Shown here: one piece after another, positions 35,917 to 46,495 of the stretch | Layout: each line of letters starts with the position of its first letter | Position numbering within the stretch: the stretch's first letter is position 1 | NCBI RefSeq assembly: GCF_020829445.1 | Contig: NZ_JAIVFV010000033.1 | Coordinates: forward strand, 1 to 51,625 | Direction: 5' to 3' | DNA length: 51,625 bases | Source: Nostoc sp. CHAB 5836 | GTDB taxonomy: Bacteria > Cyanobacteriota > Cyanobacteriia > Cyanobacteriales > Nostocaceae | The notes under the pieces: generated by a model | The model's input: only the letters and a program-made list of their open reading frames with translations | The model's database searches: none | Told to the model about the DNA's origin: nothing | Program-made: the position numbers and the translations under genes

Positions 35917-36059
35917 AACTAATTCCTCCTTGACTCTAAGCTTGGCTTTCAAGGCTTCATATTGACACGGCTTGATTCACATCTTATTTATTATATTAAT
36001 TCATTACAAAACATTAATAAATATTAACTTTATCAAACATAGTGCCACAAAAAAATAGA

Positions 36060-36077
36060 ACAGGTATACTACCTGTC
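36060..36077 (-). terminator. Rho-independent terminator of psbK
   Basis: A 7-bp perfect stem, ACAGGTA with TACCTGT and a three-base loop, is followed on the minus strand by TCTATTTTTTT. It starts 26 bp after the psbK stop. Confidence 0.85.
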
Positions 36078-36102
36078 CTATAAATTGAAAATATAGATTA
36101 AC

Positions 36103-36240
36103 TTACCTAAATCCCACGGCTGCTTGCCAAACGAAAGCAAGCAACAAGAAGAATACGGGAATAACAGGGAGAACATCCACCAAGGGATCAAAGATTTGGT
36201 AAGCTTCAGGCAGTTTTGCTAATAAAAGTGCTGCTTCCAT
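36103..36240 (-). CDS. psbK: Photosystem II protein PsbK precursor
   Basis: PsbK is a single-helix photosystem II protein next to CP43 and PsbZ. The 45-residue precursor starts MEAALLLA and then has the mature sequence [20 protein letters not shown], ending [10 protein letters not shown], an almost exact family match. The first eight residues are the short leader that is removed. It is too short for most gene finders. Downstream is a clear terminator. The tgt gene lies upstream on the same strand, an order seen in other cyanobacteria; here the space is enlarged by a degenerate TnpB element. Confidence 0.97.
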
Positions 36241-36276
36241 GTTTGTTTAAATCCACCTATCCAACACAGCGTTCTT

Positions 36277-36590
36277 GACATCCTCCCCGCCGTGAACGGT
36301 CGGGGATTCCTAAGACTCACGACTTAGGTTTCTGCTTCTTCCCATTTCTGGGGTTTCGCAACTGCCTCTACCCTCAAGGAGTTTTTCGGTCTTATGTTCG
36401 CTCCACAGACTTTCGGCTTATGCCTTCCCGCAAGCCCTGCGGTATTCAAGAAAAATGTTTGTTTGTTAAGGACTTGGTTATCGTCCCAACTTCCTAAACA
36501 TACAGCATTACACCAACAATATAAAGCCGTCGTAGAACGACGGGATTTTAAACCCATTTCTCTGATACTTGAGAAGTATCTTAACATGGT
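36277..36590 (-). mobile_element. Internally deleted IS200/IS605-type TnpB element with omegaRNA-like end
   Basis: Read on the minus strand, the right end carries an 8-9 bp hairpin ending GGCGGGGAGGATGTC (36278-36306), preceded by GGGCTTGCGGGAAGGCATAA to GAAACCCCAGAAATGGG, which I recognise as the 3' region of cyanobacterial TnpB genes (frame PKVCGANIRP ... KPQKWEEAET). The left end carries a 7-bp hairpin CCGTCGT/ACGACGG (36527-36543) and a second, GATACTT/AAGTATC (36564-36580). Almost the whole tnpB reading frame is missing, leaving about 310 bp. The outer left border is uncertain by some tens of bases. It has no tnpA. Confidence 0.6.
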
Positions 36591-38173
<1,583 letters not shown>

Positions 38174-38404
38174 ATGGAACTCACAATTGACAACGTTGAA
38201 ACAGTCTTAGATGAAATGCGCCCTTATCTCATGTCTGATGGCGGCAATGTGGAACTCGTAGAACTCGATGGCCCTGTTGTCAAACTGCGCCTGCAAGGTG
38301 CCTGTGGTTCTTGTCCCAGTTCTGCAATGACCCTGAGAATGGGTATTGAGCGCCGTCTCAAGGAAATGATTCCTGAAATTGCAGAAATTGAGCAAGTGGT
38401 GTAA
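38174..38404 (+). CDS. NifU-like (Nfu) iron-sulfur scaffold protein
   Basis: A 76-residue single-domain Nfu protein, which carries and delivers an Fe-S cluster. The pattern [20 protein letters not shown] followed by [19 protein letters not shown] has the C-x2-C ligands and is nearly unchanged among cyanobacterial housekeeping Nfu proteins, which assemble clusters for photosystem I, among others. The start is the ATG at 38174. A heptamer array lies between its end and the GH57 gene, 80 bp away on the same strand. The presence of psaC, whose clusters would need it, in the same window is probably coincidence. Confidence 0.95.
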   Translation: MELTIDNVETVLDEMRPYLMSDGGNVELVELDGPVVKLRLQGACGSCPSSAMTLRMGIERRLKEMIPEIAEIEQVV

Positions 38405-38405
38405 A

Positions 38406-38478
38406 AGTTAGGAGTTAGGAGTTAGAAGTTAGGAGTTGATTCAAAACTCATAACTCCTAACTCTGAACTCCTAACTAT
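38406..38478. repeat. Heptamer repeat (AGTTAGG)n and its inverse
   Basis: AGTTAGGAGTTAGGAGTTAG is followed by the complementary AACTCCTAACTC, so the array can fold into a long hairpin between the Nfu and GH57 genes. Confidence 0.8.
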
Positions 38479-38483
38479 TTTCT

Positions 38484-40718
38484 ATGTCCCATCCTCTCTA
38501 TATTGCTTTTATTTGGCATCAACATCAGCCTCTGTACAAATCTCCTGGTAGCAGCGCTTCAGGATCTCCGAGTCAGCAGTACCGTCTACCTTGGGTACGT
38601 TTACATGGCACTAAAGATTATTTAGATTTGGTATTGCTCTTAGAGCGGTATCCTAAGTTACATCAAACGGTAAATTTAGTCCCATCGCTGATATTGCAGC
38701 TCGAAGATTATATTGCTGGAACTGCTTTTGACCCTTACCTTACAGCCAGCTTGACACCAGATGAACAACTCACCCAGCAACAGCGCGAATTTATTATCCA
38801 ACACTTTTTTGATGCCAATCACCACACCCTGATTGATCCTCATCCCCGCTATGGCGAGTTATATCACCAAAGGCAGGAAAAAGGGCAAGCTTGGTGTTTA
38901 GCAAATTGGGAATTGCCAGATTATGGTGATTTGTTAGCTTGGCACAATCTGGCTTGGATCGATCCCCTGTTTTGGGATGACCCGGAAATTGCTGCTTGGT
39001 TAAAACAGGGTCGAAATTTTTCTTTAAGCGATCGCCAGCGCATTTATTCCAAACAGCGAGAAATTCTCAGCCGCATTATCCCCCAACATCGCAAAATGCA
39101 GGAGGCGGGGCAGCTAGAAGTTACCACCACGCCTTACACTCACCCAATTTTGCCCTTGCTAGCTGATACTAACTCCGGTCGGGTAGCTGTGCCCAATATG
39201 ACACTACCTCAGCAGCGCTTTCAGTGGGCAGAAGATATCCCCCGCCACTTGCGGAAAGCTTGGAACTTTTATAAAGACCGCTTTGGACAGATTCCTCGTG
39301 GTTTGTGGCCTTCGGAACAGTCCGTAAGTCCGGCGGTGCTTCCACATATTATTAACCAAGGATTTACGTGGATATGCTCAGATGAAGCTGTCTTAGGGTG
39401 GACGCTGAAACACTTTTTTCATCGAGATGGAGCCGGGAATGTAGAGCAACCAGAACTGCTATACCGACCCTATCGCCTAGAAACCCCAGAAGGTGACTTG
39501 TCAATTGTGTTTCGTGACCACAGATTATCAGATTTGATTGGCTTTACTTATAGCGCAATGCCAGCAAAACAGGCAGCAGCAGACTTAGTGGGACATTTGC
39601 AAGCGATCGCTAAAATGCAAAGAGAGAGTCAAAGTGAACAACCTTGGCTAGTTACCATCGCCTTGGATGGGGAGAATTGCTGGGAATTTTATCCCCAAGA
39701 CGGCAAACCCTTCCTAGAAGCTTTATATCAAAGCTTGAGCGACGAACCCCACCTCAAACTCGTCACTGTCTCCGAATTTTTGGCAGAATTTCCAGCCACA
39801 GCCACCATCCCCGCAGGACAACTACATAGTGGCTCTTGGGTGGATGGCAGTTTCACCACTTGGATCGGCGATCCTGCCAAAAATCGTGCTTGGGATTACT
39901 TGACACAAGCAAGGGAAATGCTCGCAAGTCATCCGGAAGCGACGGAGGAAAACAACCCTGAAGCCTGGGAAGCACTGTATGCCGCAGAGGGTTCCGACTG
40001 GTTTTGGTGGTTTGGTGCAGGACACTCCTCAAATCAAGATGCCATCTTTGATCGGTTATTTCGAGAACACTTATTTGGCATTTACAAAGCATTAAATGAA
40101 CCTGTACCGCCCGATCTCAAGCAACCAGTAGAAATCCATGAAGCACAGGGAAGCCATACCCCACAAGGGTTTATTCATCCCGTCATTGATGGTAAGGGTG
40201 ATGAGCAAGATTGGGACAAAGCTGGACGCATAGAAATCGGCGGGGCGCGAGGGACAATGCACAATAGCAGTGTCATTCAGCGACTTTGGTATGGGGTGGA
40301 TCACCTTAATTTCTATTTGCGACTGGACTTTAAAAGTGGCGCAGCACCAGGGCGAGATTTGCCAACAGAGTTGAATTTACTGTGGTTCTATCCAGAAAAA
40401 ACAATGGTCAATAGCCCAGTTCCCTTGGCAGATGTACCAGACGCAGCCCCACTTAATTACCTATTCCACCATCTTCTCGAAGTTAACTTGCTGACGCAAT
40501 CAATTCAGTTTCGAGAAGCTGGAGACAATTATCAATGGCATCCCCGTTTCAGTCGCGCTCAAGTAGCAATAAATAGTTGTTTAGAGTTAGCAGTACCGTG
40601 GGCAGATTTGCAAGTTCCGCCAGATTATCCCCTGCGCCTGATTTTGGTGCTTGCAGATGAAGGGCGTTTTTCCAACTATTTGCCAGAAAATGCTTTGATT
40701 CCGATTGAGGTGCCTTAG
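38484..40718 (+). CDS. Glycoside hydrolase family 57 protein
   Basis: A 744-residue member of GH57, which includes alpha-amylases, 4-alpha-glucanotransferases and branching enzymes acting on alpha-1,4-glucans such as glycogen. The N-terminal IAFIWHQHQPLYK is the first GH57 motif; GLWPSEQSVSP supplies the likely nucleophile Glu and TIALDGENCWE the likely acid Asp. From about residue 560 there is a separate beta-rich domain (VIDGKGDEQDWDKAG, VDHLNFYLRLDFKSG), of a kind that often binds carbohydrate. It probably works in glycogen metabolism; exact activity is not clear. The stop codon TAG falls in the end of a family 3 MITE. Confidence 0.92.
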   Translation: MSHPLYIAFIWHQHQPLYKSPGSSASGSPSQQYRLPWVRLHGTKDYLDLVLLLERYPKLHQTVNLVPSLILQLEDYIAGTAFDPYLTASLTPDEQLTQQQREFIIQHFFDANHHTLIDPHPRYGELYHQRQEKGQAWCLANWELPDYGDLLAWHNLAWIDPLFWDDPEIAAWLKQGRNFSLSDRQRIYSKQREILSRIIPQHRKMQEAGQLEVTTTPYTHPILPLLADTNSGRVAVPNMTLPQQRFQWAEDIPRHLRKAWNFYKDRFGQIPRGLWPSEQSVSPAVLPHIINQGFTWICSDEAVLGWTLKHFFHRDGAGNVEQPELLYRPYRLETPEGDLSIVFRDHRLSDLIGFTYSAMPAKQAAADLVGHLQAIAKMQRESQSEQPWLVTIALDGENCWEFYPQDGKPFLEALYQSLSDEPHLKLVTVSEFLAEFPATATIPAGQLHSGSWVDGSFTTWIGDPAKNRAWDYLTQAREMLASHPEATEENNPEAWEALYAAEGSDWFWWFGAGHSSNQDAIFDRLFREHLFGIYKALNEPVPPDLKQPVEIHEAQGSHTPQGFIHPVIDGKGDEQDWDKAGRIEIGGARGTMHNSSVIQRLWYGVDHLNFYLRLDFKSGAAPGRDLPTELNLLWFYPEKTMVNSPVPLADVPDAAPLNYLFHHLLEVNLLTQSIQFREAGDNYQWHPRFSRAQVAINSCLELAVPWADLQVPPDYPLRLILVLADEGRFSNYLPENALIPIEVP

Positions 40719-40887
40719 TACAACATTTCATTAATTCGTAGCGAATTCTCTTTGCGTTCCTACCCTGCGGGAAGGCGAAGCGCCTATGCGCTTCCCTTTG
40801 CGCCCCTACCCTGCGGGAAGGCGAGGCGCCTATGCGTTTAAATTTCAACCCTCAATTGGCCACGATTTTACGCAAAGCTGTACTTAG
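40716..40887. repeat. MITE family 3 copy overlapping the GH57 stop codon
   Basis: Runs from TTAGTACAACATTTCATTAA to ACGCAAAGCTGTACTTAG. The TAG at its left end is the GH57 stop. Its variable middle holds two copies of CCTACCCTGCGGGAAGGCGA. Confidence 0.75.
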
Positions 40888-40909
40888 AACTCAATATCTT
40901 TGGTGTACT

Positions 40910-41052
40910 TAGCTAAAACCGACATATTATTTTTAGTTTGTAGTGAGGACTTTAGTCCTCTTTCATCAGGGCTGTTCGCGGAGCGTTCCCGTAGGGTAGC
41001 CCTTACTACAAACTAAAAGCTTTTATTTTTTGTGACACTTGCGTAAGTCCTA
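40910..41052. repeat. MITE family 1 variant
   Basis: The right end, TGACACTTGCGTAAGTCCTA, and interior (TTTAGTTTGTAGTGAGGACT, GGGCTGTTCGCGGAGCGTTC, CTACAAACTAAAAGCTTTTA) match the 28200-28347 element in reverse. The left end has diverged. The next 180 bp up to the kinase are AT-rich and probably its promoter. Confidence 0.65.
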
Positions 41053-41233
41053 TATTTGGCAAATCCACGTTTCAATTATTTTGTCAATACGTAAGTTGTA
41101 CAAAATTTATTTTTATTTTTTGAATTTTTAATAGGAGAGTAATGATGATTTGGCAAAGATACCGTAATATTACGGTTGCCAATGAATATTTTTCGTAAGA
41201 TTAAAAACATCTCCGAGTATATATTCTAGACAA

Positions 41234-42295
41234 ATGAATCCCTTTCATCAGAAAATAACCAATTCTCAACAGAGCATTTCACCGCAAACTCAACTTGGTC
41301 GGATGTCTGGTTCCAAAGAGCTATTTCGCGATCGCTTTGAAATACTGCAAATTTTAGGTAGAGGTGGTTTTGGCATCACGTTTTTAGCCAAAGATGTCGT
41401 ATTACCTGGGAATCTCCTGTGTGTGATTAAACAGCTTTGTCCAAAAGTGACTACTCCCCAAAGTTGGCAAAAGGCGTGTACGCGCTTTCAAAAAGAAGCA
41501 AGAACTTTAGGTCAACTCGGTACTCATTCCCAAATTCCCATGCTATTAGACTACTTTCAGGCGAATGGGGAGTTTTTTTTAATTCAAGAATATGTGCCGG
41601 GTTTGACTTTGGCACGAGAAATGCGGCAAACTGGCCCCAAAAGTGAAGCCTCAGTTAAACAGTTATTACAGGAATTATTACCTGTATTACAGTATCTTCA
41701 TAAACATCATGTGATTCATCGGGATATTAAGCCCCAGAATTTATTGCGCTGTGATGATGACGGACGGGTAGTGTTGATTGATTTTGGTGCGGTGAAAGAG
41801 CAATTAGTTGACGTTTGTGAAAACTCAATCAATCAAGCTGCAAACACTATTTTTGTTGGAACTAGGGGATTTGCACCACCAGAACAGTTTTGTCTACGTC
41901 CAGTTTATGCCAGTGATATTTATGCACTGGGTGTAACTTGTATTTGTATGTTGACTGCTAAAAGTCCTTTAGAATTTGACTATGACCCAAAGACTGGTGA
42001 AATCTGCTGGCAAAAAGAGGTAAATGTTAGCGACAGTTTCGCCAATATTTTGGGAAAAATGGTGAAAATTAGTTTAAACGAGCGGTTTAAGACTGCCGAT
42101 GAAGTCATTAAAGCTTTAGACAATGAAAGCTATTTGCCTACTTTGACTAACTGTCTAACTACTCAAAAATTAAATAAAAAAAGTGCTACAAAACATGAAA
42201 ATACTCCCGAAACTCCGGAAATATATTTACCACCTGTAGTCAGAACTGCTATTGCCATTCGTAAATGGAGAGGAAGAGTGAACTACCTACACTGA
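41234..42295 (+). CDS. Ser/Thr protein kinase, 3' end probably cut by a TnpB element
   Basis: A kinase of the cyanobacterial type with domain RFEILQILGRGGFGITFLAK, ATP-binding Lys in CVIKQL, HRDIKPQN (catalytic Asp at about 164), DFGAVKEQ (about 183) and RGFAPPEQ; it should be active. After the domain (about residue 300) there is only a short polar tail, ending ...IAIRKWRGRVNYLH. The last five or six codons (from 42278) seem to belong to the right end of the TnpB element on the other strand, whose hairpin starts at 42286; the two frames overlap by nine bases at their stops. The original C-terminus was probably longer or different. Confidence 0.92.
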   Translation: MNPFHQKITNSQQSISPQTQLGRMSGSKELFRDRFEILQILGRGGFGITFLAKDVVLPGNLLCVIKQLCPKVTTPQSWQKACTRFQKEARTLGQLGTHSQIPMLLDYFQANGEFFLIQEYVPGLTLAREMRQTGPKSEASVKQLLQELLPVLQYLHKHHVIHRDIKPQNLLRCDDDGRVVLIDFGAVKEQLVDVCENSINQAANTIFVGTRGFAPPEQFCLRPVYASDIYALGVTCICMLTAKSPLEFDYDPKTGEICWQKEVNVSDSFANILGKMVKISLNERFKTADEVIKALDNESYLPTLTNCLTTQKLNKKSATKHENTPETPEIYLPPVVRTAIAIRKWRGRVNYLH

Positions 42296-43680
42296 CGCTT
42301 CGCGTACAGTGTAGGCTTCCTGTCCAACAGAAAGCGTAGTAGTAGATTTCTTGCGTCCTCTATTACTGCGACTTACATCTGGGCGACAGGCTTTATCCCC
42401 CGTTCCAGAGGTCAAAATCCGTAGACCTTCATCTCGAAGGTTAATACTGGCATTGATATCCCGATCATGCTTAGTTTTGCAATGCTCACAAGTCCAGGTT
42501 CTTACATCTAGTGGTAAGCTACTGACTTGATTCAAGCATAGGTGGCAGGTTTTTGAACTAGGGAAAAATCTATCTACTTCTTGGTAAATCTTCCCTGACA
42601 TCTCTGCCTTGTATTTAAGCATTGTGCAAAACATCCCCCAACCAACCTGTTGAATAGATTTGGCTAGGCAGTGATTTTGCATCATGCCTTTAACATTAAG
42701 ATTTTCAACCACAATCACTTGGTTTTCGTTAACTATCCTACGCGATAGCTTGTGCAGAAAATCTTCACGGCAATTAGTAATTTTTCTGTGAACCCTAGCA
42801 ACTTTATTTCTAGATTTAATGCGGTTATTAGAACCTTTTTTCTTCCTAGATAATTGTTGCTGTTTCAGCAACAGATTTTTTTCGTGTTTGTTGAGTATTC
42901 TCGGATTGTCAAATTTCGACCCATCACTAGTAATAGCGAAGTGAGTTAGTCCCAAATCAATACCTATTGCTTTACCATCTGTAGAGCAATAAGGTTTATC
43001 TTTACCATCATCAAAGAGAATGGCGGCGAAGTATTGGTTAGAACAGTTTTTAGATATAGTTACAGTCTTAACTTTTCCTTCAATCGGTCTATGAATTATT
43101 GCTGACACATCCCCGATTTTTGGGAAGGTTAAGTAATTGTCAGCAATCCTGACATTTTGAGGATACTGTATTGACTGCTTATTATGCTTTGACTTGAAGT
43201 TTGGATATTTTGCTCTTTTTTCAAAGAAGTTATTAAAAGCCACTCCCAGATTTAAACACACTTGTTGTAAACACTGTGAGTAAGTTAAAGCCAACCAATC
43301 ATGCTCTTTTTTAAGTTGCGGGATTAGCTTTTTAACTTCATATCCAGATAGCCCCTTGCCTGTTTCTTTGTAAGTCTGATTCATCAAGCTCAGACAATAA
43401 TTCCAAAGCCAACGACAACAGCCAAAAGCTTGTGCTAGTGACTGCTGTTGAATGACATCTGGATATAGTCTGACTTTGACGACCTTTAGCATCTTAGAGT
43501 GAAATAAATTTGCTATAAAATAACATAACACATCGTGCAGCGTCTCGTAGAGAAGATTTGTTCGTTTCCTCCATGTCCTCTTCCCTAATTTCGCTTACGC
43601 TCAATATCGGTCAGAGAACTGTCGTCAACTCACGCGCAATTCATCTCACACTCCTATCAAAGGTGAGATGTGAGGCTTCT
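42278..43680 (-). mobile_element. IS200/IS605-type element carrying tnpB only
   Basis: The right end has a hairpin, CCTACACTG/CAGTGTAGG with a 12-base loop (42286-42315), inside the tnpB 3' end. The left end has CATCTCAC/GTGAGATG (43642-43670). Both outer arms contain GAAGCCT. No tnpA frame is present, so the element depends on a TnpA supplied elsewhere. The borders are estimates: left-end limits may lie a little beyond 43680. Confidence 0.65.
42287..43492 (-). CDS. tnpB: RNA-guided endonuclease TnpB
   Basis: TnpB is an omegaRNA-guided nuclease of IS200/IS605-type transposons and the ancestor of Cas12. The RuvC-like site looks intact: Asp in IGIDLGLTHFA (about 179), Glu in VIVVENLNVKGM (about 263) and Asp in KHDRDINASINL (about 345). 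The zinc finger is complete, with CHLC and CEHC. I start at the ATG at 43492 (401 residues, MLKVVKVRLYP, a standard start); the longer GTG frame is less likely. The gene's 3' end and right-end hairpin should form the omegaRNA, whose guide would be read from the kinase gene next to 42278. Confidence 0.95.
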   Translation of the reverse strand: MLKVVKVRLYPDVIQQQSLAQAFGCCRWLWNYCLSLMNQTYKETGKGLSGYEVKKLIPQLKKEHDWLALTYSQCLQQVCLNLGVAFNNFFEKRAKYPNFKSKHNKQSIQYPQNVRIADNYLTFPKIGDVSAIIHRPIEGKVKTVTISKNCSNQYFAAILFDDGKDKPYCSTDGKAIGIDLGLTHFAITSDGSKFDNPRILNKHEKNLLLKQQQLSRKKKGSNNRIKSRNKVARVHRKITNCREDFLHKLSRRIVNENQVIVVENLNVKGMMQNHCLAKSIQQVGWGMFCTMLKYKAEMSGKIYQEVDRFFPSSKTCHLCLNQVSSLPLDVRTWTCEHCKTKHDRDINASINLRDEGLRILTSGTGDKACRPDVSRSNRGRKKSTTTLSVGQEAYTVREASV

Positions 43681-44337
43681 TGCTGTTTCAGCTAAAACAA
43701 ACGAGATCCTAAAGTTACAGCAGTTTTCAGGTATTTAGACCGCAAAATGAGGGAGATATGAGTGGTGTGGTTCAATTACTTGAAAAGCGCTGTAAGTTTA
43801 AGCGTAATTAAGCTAAAGTATCAAATTAACAATTAATGATGGGTGATTTAAATATCAAAAATAAATTTAGTACGCATTTTGACTACATATTCTAGCCAGT
43901 AATGATTGATTAAAGAGGGTTTATCTTTAATACTTAGTCTTTTGTCACTTGCCAAGATACAAGCAAAATTACTAGGGCTGACACATCAAAAAAAATTTCT
44001 ATTCAGATTATTATATAATCGAGAGAATAATTAATCTTATGGCTCTCGTAGTTTTCCACAGACAAGGAAGACTGACTAAGTAAGTCGGCGCAATTAAAGA
44101 TAACTGGTGATGGCTGTCATTCGTCCTTGGTAAGGGTTTCAAGCCTGTTTACGTTTCGTCACATAGTTTGATTTATTTTCACCGACTTACTTACTATTTA
44201 CAAACGCTAACTATTTAAGTAATTCCCCAATCCCCAGCACAGGGTTTTCTACCACAAGTAAACGAGAGTCAATTTTCTTAAGGGAAAGTTCGGGGCAAAC
44301 TTAGGCTAAGTTGTCATGCAGTCGCGCCTGTCAGATC
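43681..44337. other. Gap between the TnpB element and the kinase-WD40 gene
   Basis: Right after the element, one frame (43675-43738) reads LLAVSAKTNEILKLQQFSGI and stop, which could be the lost tail of the interrupted kinase. A family 2 MITE is at 44075-44194. The rest is AT-rich without a gene. Confidence 0.4.
44075..44194. repeat. MITE family 2 copy, reverse orientation
   Basis: Ends ACTAAGTAAGTCGGCGCAAT and TTTTCACCGACTTACTTA; interior GTTTACGTTTCGTCACATAG is the reverse of the 3626 copy. Confidence 0.7.
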
Positions 44338-46416
44338 ATGATCTGCTGCTTAAATCCCGATTGCTCAAATCCCCTGAATCCCAATGGAAAGAAGTTTTGT
44401 CAAAGTTGTAGCACCCCATTGGTGTCACTTTTAAGAAATCGCTTCCGTGTCATCCGAGTCCTTTCAGATGAGGGGGGATTTGGCAGAACCTATCTATCAG
44501 AAGATGTAGATAAACTTAATGAACGCTGTGTTATCAAGCAATTAGCTCCAAAATTCCAAGGAACTTGGTCGCAAAAAAAGGCGATGGAGTTGTTTGCCGA
44601 AGAAGCGCAACGATTACAAGACCTTGGGGAACATCCTCAAATTCCGACTCTGCTAGCTTACTTTGAGCAAGACGGCTGCCTATATTTAGTGCAGCAGTTT
44701 ATCAATGGAGAGAATTTGTTAAAGGAGTTGGAACAGCGCAAGGCTTATAAAGCTAGGGAAATTCAAGCTATTTTGCTAGATTTACTGCCCATTCTGAAAT
44801 TTATCCACGATCGCAAAGTCATTCATCGAGATATCAAGCCAGAAAATATTATCCGCCATAAAAGTGATGGGCGATTAAGCCTAATTGATTTTGGCTCCTC
44901 AAAGCAATTCACCGCAAAAGTTCAGCAGAAATCTGGCACATCCATTGGTTCGCATGGTTATTCACCCCTAGAACAGATTAGAGATGGGAAAGCTTTCCCC
45001 GCCAGTGACTTGTTCGGTTTGGGGGCTACCTGCTTTCATCTGCTAACAGGAAATTCCCCCTTTCAGTTGTGGATGGAATCTGGGTACGCTTGGGTGAGTA
45101 ATTGGCGAGAATATTTGCGGACTCCATTAAATCCTGAGTTGGATTTTGTCATCGACAAGCTTTTGAAAAAAGACATCCATGAACGTTACCAGTCAGCCGA
45201 TGAAGTCCTCAGAGACTTGACTCCAAAACAATTGCTTGCACTGCCACCAGCCGGAAAGTCATCGGGGAAAATACCACCAACCAAAGCCCCATATTTACCA
45301 AAAAGTTATCCCTTACTGAGAATTTTAATCTTGGTAAGTGCTTTGATTATGTTATTCGGCTTTGGAGAATCCTGGTATAAACATTTTCGTCGAATTCAGG
45401 CTACTTTGGCTTCGAGGCTAAGTCAGCACAATAGCCCTGGCAAAGATGAGGCGCTTTTAGATCAACCACTAAAGCTTACCTTGAATAAGGTTTCCTTATC
45501 TAATACCCTTCAAGGATACCAAAACTCAGTTTTATCCGTCGCCATCAGCCCCGATGGCAAAATCATTGCCAGCAGTGGCAACGATGTCTACGAGGGGCTA
45601 CGCCTACGCACAATCAAACTTTGGAATCTGGCAACCGGAAAACAAATCTCTTCACTCAACGGGCATTCTCAGCAGGTAAATGTGGTGGTGATCAGCCCAG
45701 ATGGCAAAACCCTGGTTAGCGCTAGTAATGACAACACCATCAAAATCTGGAATCTGGCAACGCGAAAACTAATTCGCACCTTGGAGGGGCATTCTGACTC
45801 AGTTCATGCCCTAGGCATCAGTGCTGATAGCGAGACTTTAGTTAGTGGTAGTGATGACAACACGATCAAAATCTGGAATCTGGCAACAGGAGAGCAAATT
45901 CGGACACTGGTAGGGCATACATTCTGGGTGCGGTCAGTAGCCATGAGCCAGGATGATGTGATTCTTGCCAGTGGCAGTTTTGATAAGACGATCAAAATTT
46001 GGAATCTAACAAAGGGATACCTAATCCGCACACTAGAAGGCAATTCTCAAACAGTAACAACCCTAGCTATCAGCCCAGATGGTAAAACTTTAGCCAGTGC
46101 TAGCCGCGATGTCTACGACGGGCTACGCCTAGGCACCATCAAACTTTGGCATCTGCCTACGGGAAAACAAATTCGTACTCTAGCGGGACATAGCAACACT
46201 GTTATATCCGTAGCCTTCAGTGCCGATGGGAAAATTCTTGTTAGTGGTAGCCGCGATCGCACTATCAAACTCTGGAATCCGGCCACAGGAGAGGAAATTC
46301 TCACATTAAAAGGGCACACCAACACTGTAACATCTGTAACTTTCAGTCTTGATGGTAAAACCCTAGTGAGCGGTAGTGAAGACAACACTATTAAGATTTG
46401 GCGGTTGTCTCAGTAA
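44338..46416 (+). CDS. Ser/Thr kinase with a seven-blade WD40 domain
   Basis: A 692-residue membrane-linked signalling protein. Residues 1-25 form a zinc ribbon (CCLNPDC...FCQSC) common in Nostoc kinases. The kinase domain follows (about 35-300: LSDEGGFGRTYLSED, Lys in CVIKQL, HRDIKPEN, IDFGSSKQ). One membrane helix is at about 326-345 (PLLRILILVSALIMLFGFG). The C-terminus has seven WD40 repeats, each ending IKLW or IKIW, enough for a closed propeller, likely extracytoplasmic or protein-binding. I start at the ATG at 44338; an in-frame TTG is nine codons earlier. Blades 1 and 5 carry an extra seven residues, VYEGLRL and VYDGLRL. Confidence 0.94.
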   Translation: MICCLNPDCSNPLNPNGKKFCQSCSTPLVSLLRNRFRVIRVLSDEGGFGRTYLSEDVDKLNERCVIKQLAPKFQGTWSQKKAMELFAEEAQRLQDLGEHPQIPTLLAYFEQDGCLYLVQQFINGENLLKELEQRKAYKAREIQAILLDLLPILKFIHDRKVIHRDIKPENIIRHKSDGRLSLIDFGSSKQFTAKVQQKSGTSIGSHGYSPLEQIRDGKAFPASDLFGLGATCFHLLTGNSPFQLWMESGYAWVSNWREYLRTPLNPELDFVIDKLLKKDIHERYQSADEVLRDLTPKQLLALPPAGKSSGKIPPTKAPYLPKSYPLLRILILVSALIMLFGFGESWYKHFRRIQATLASRLSQHNSPGKDEALLDQPLKLTLNKVSLSNTLQGYQNSVLSVAISPDGKIIASSGNDVYEGLRLRTIKLWNLATGKQISSLNGHSQQVNVVVISPDGKTLVSASNDNTIKIWNLATRKLIRTLEGHSDSVHALGISADSETLVSGSDDNTIKIWNLATGEQIRTLVGHTFWVRSVAMSQDDVILASGSFDKTIKIWNLTKGYLIRTLEGNSQTVTTLAISPDGKTLASASRDVYDGLRLGTIKLWHLPTGKQIRTLAGHSNTVISVAFSADGKILVSGSRDRTIKLWNPATGEEILTLKGHTNTVTSVTFSLDGKTLVSGSEDNTIKIWRLSQ
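45583..45610 (+). repeat. In-frame repeat insertion in WD40 blade 1
   Basis: GATGTCTACGAGGGGCTACG follows the codon for Asp where other blades have only ND-NT-IKIW. It adds seven residues (VYEGLRL) and matches the 46108 copy in 23 of 28 positions or so. Confidence 0.6.
46108..46135 (+). repeat. In-frame repeat insertion in WD40 blade 5
   Basis: GATGTCTACGACGGGCTACG sits at the same place in blade 5 as the insert in blade 1. The word CTACGACGGGCTACGC is a near-palindrome of the type spread as small repeats in Nostoc. Confidence 0.6.
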
Positions 46417-46495
46417 GTAAAAATTATACTAAATTACGTAGAGGCGTACAATTATGTGCCCCTAGAGTAATCTAAGTAATCAACCGGACATGATA

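Noticed and set aside
45804..46388. Minus-strand frames of 79 and 91 codons
   Set aside because: They are antisense to the WD40 repeats.
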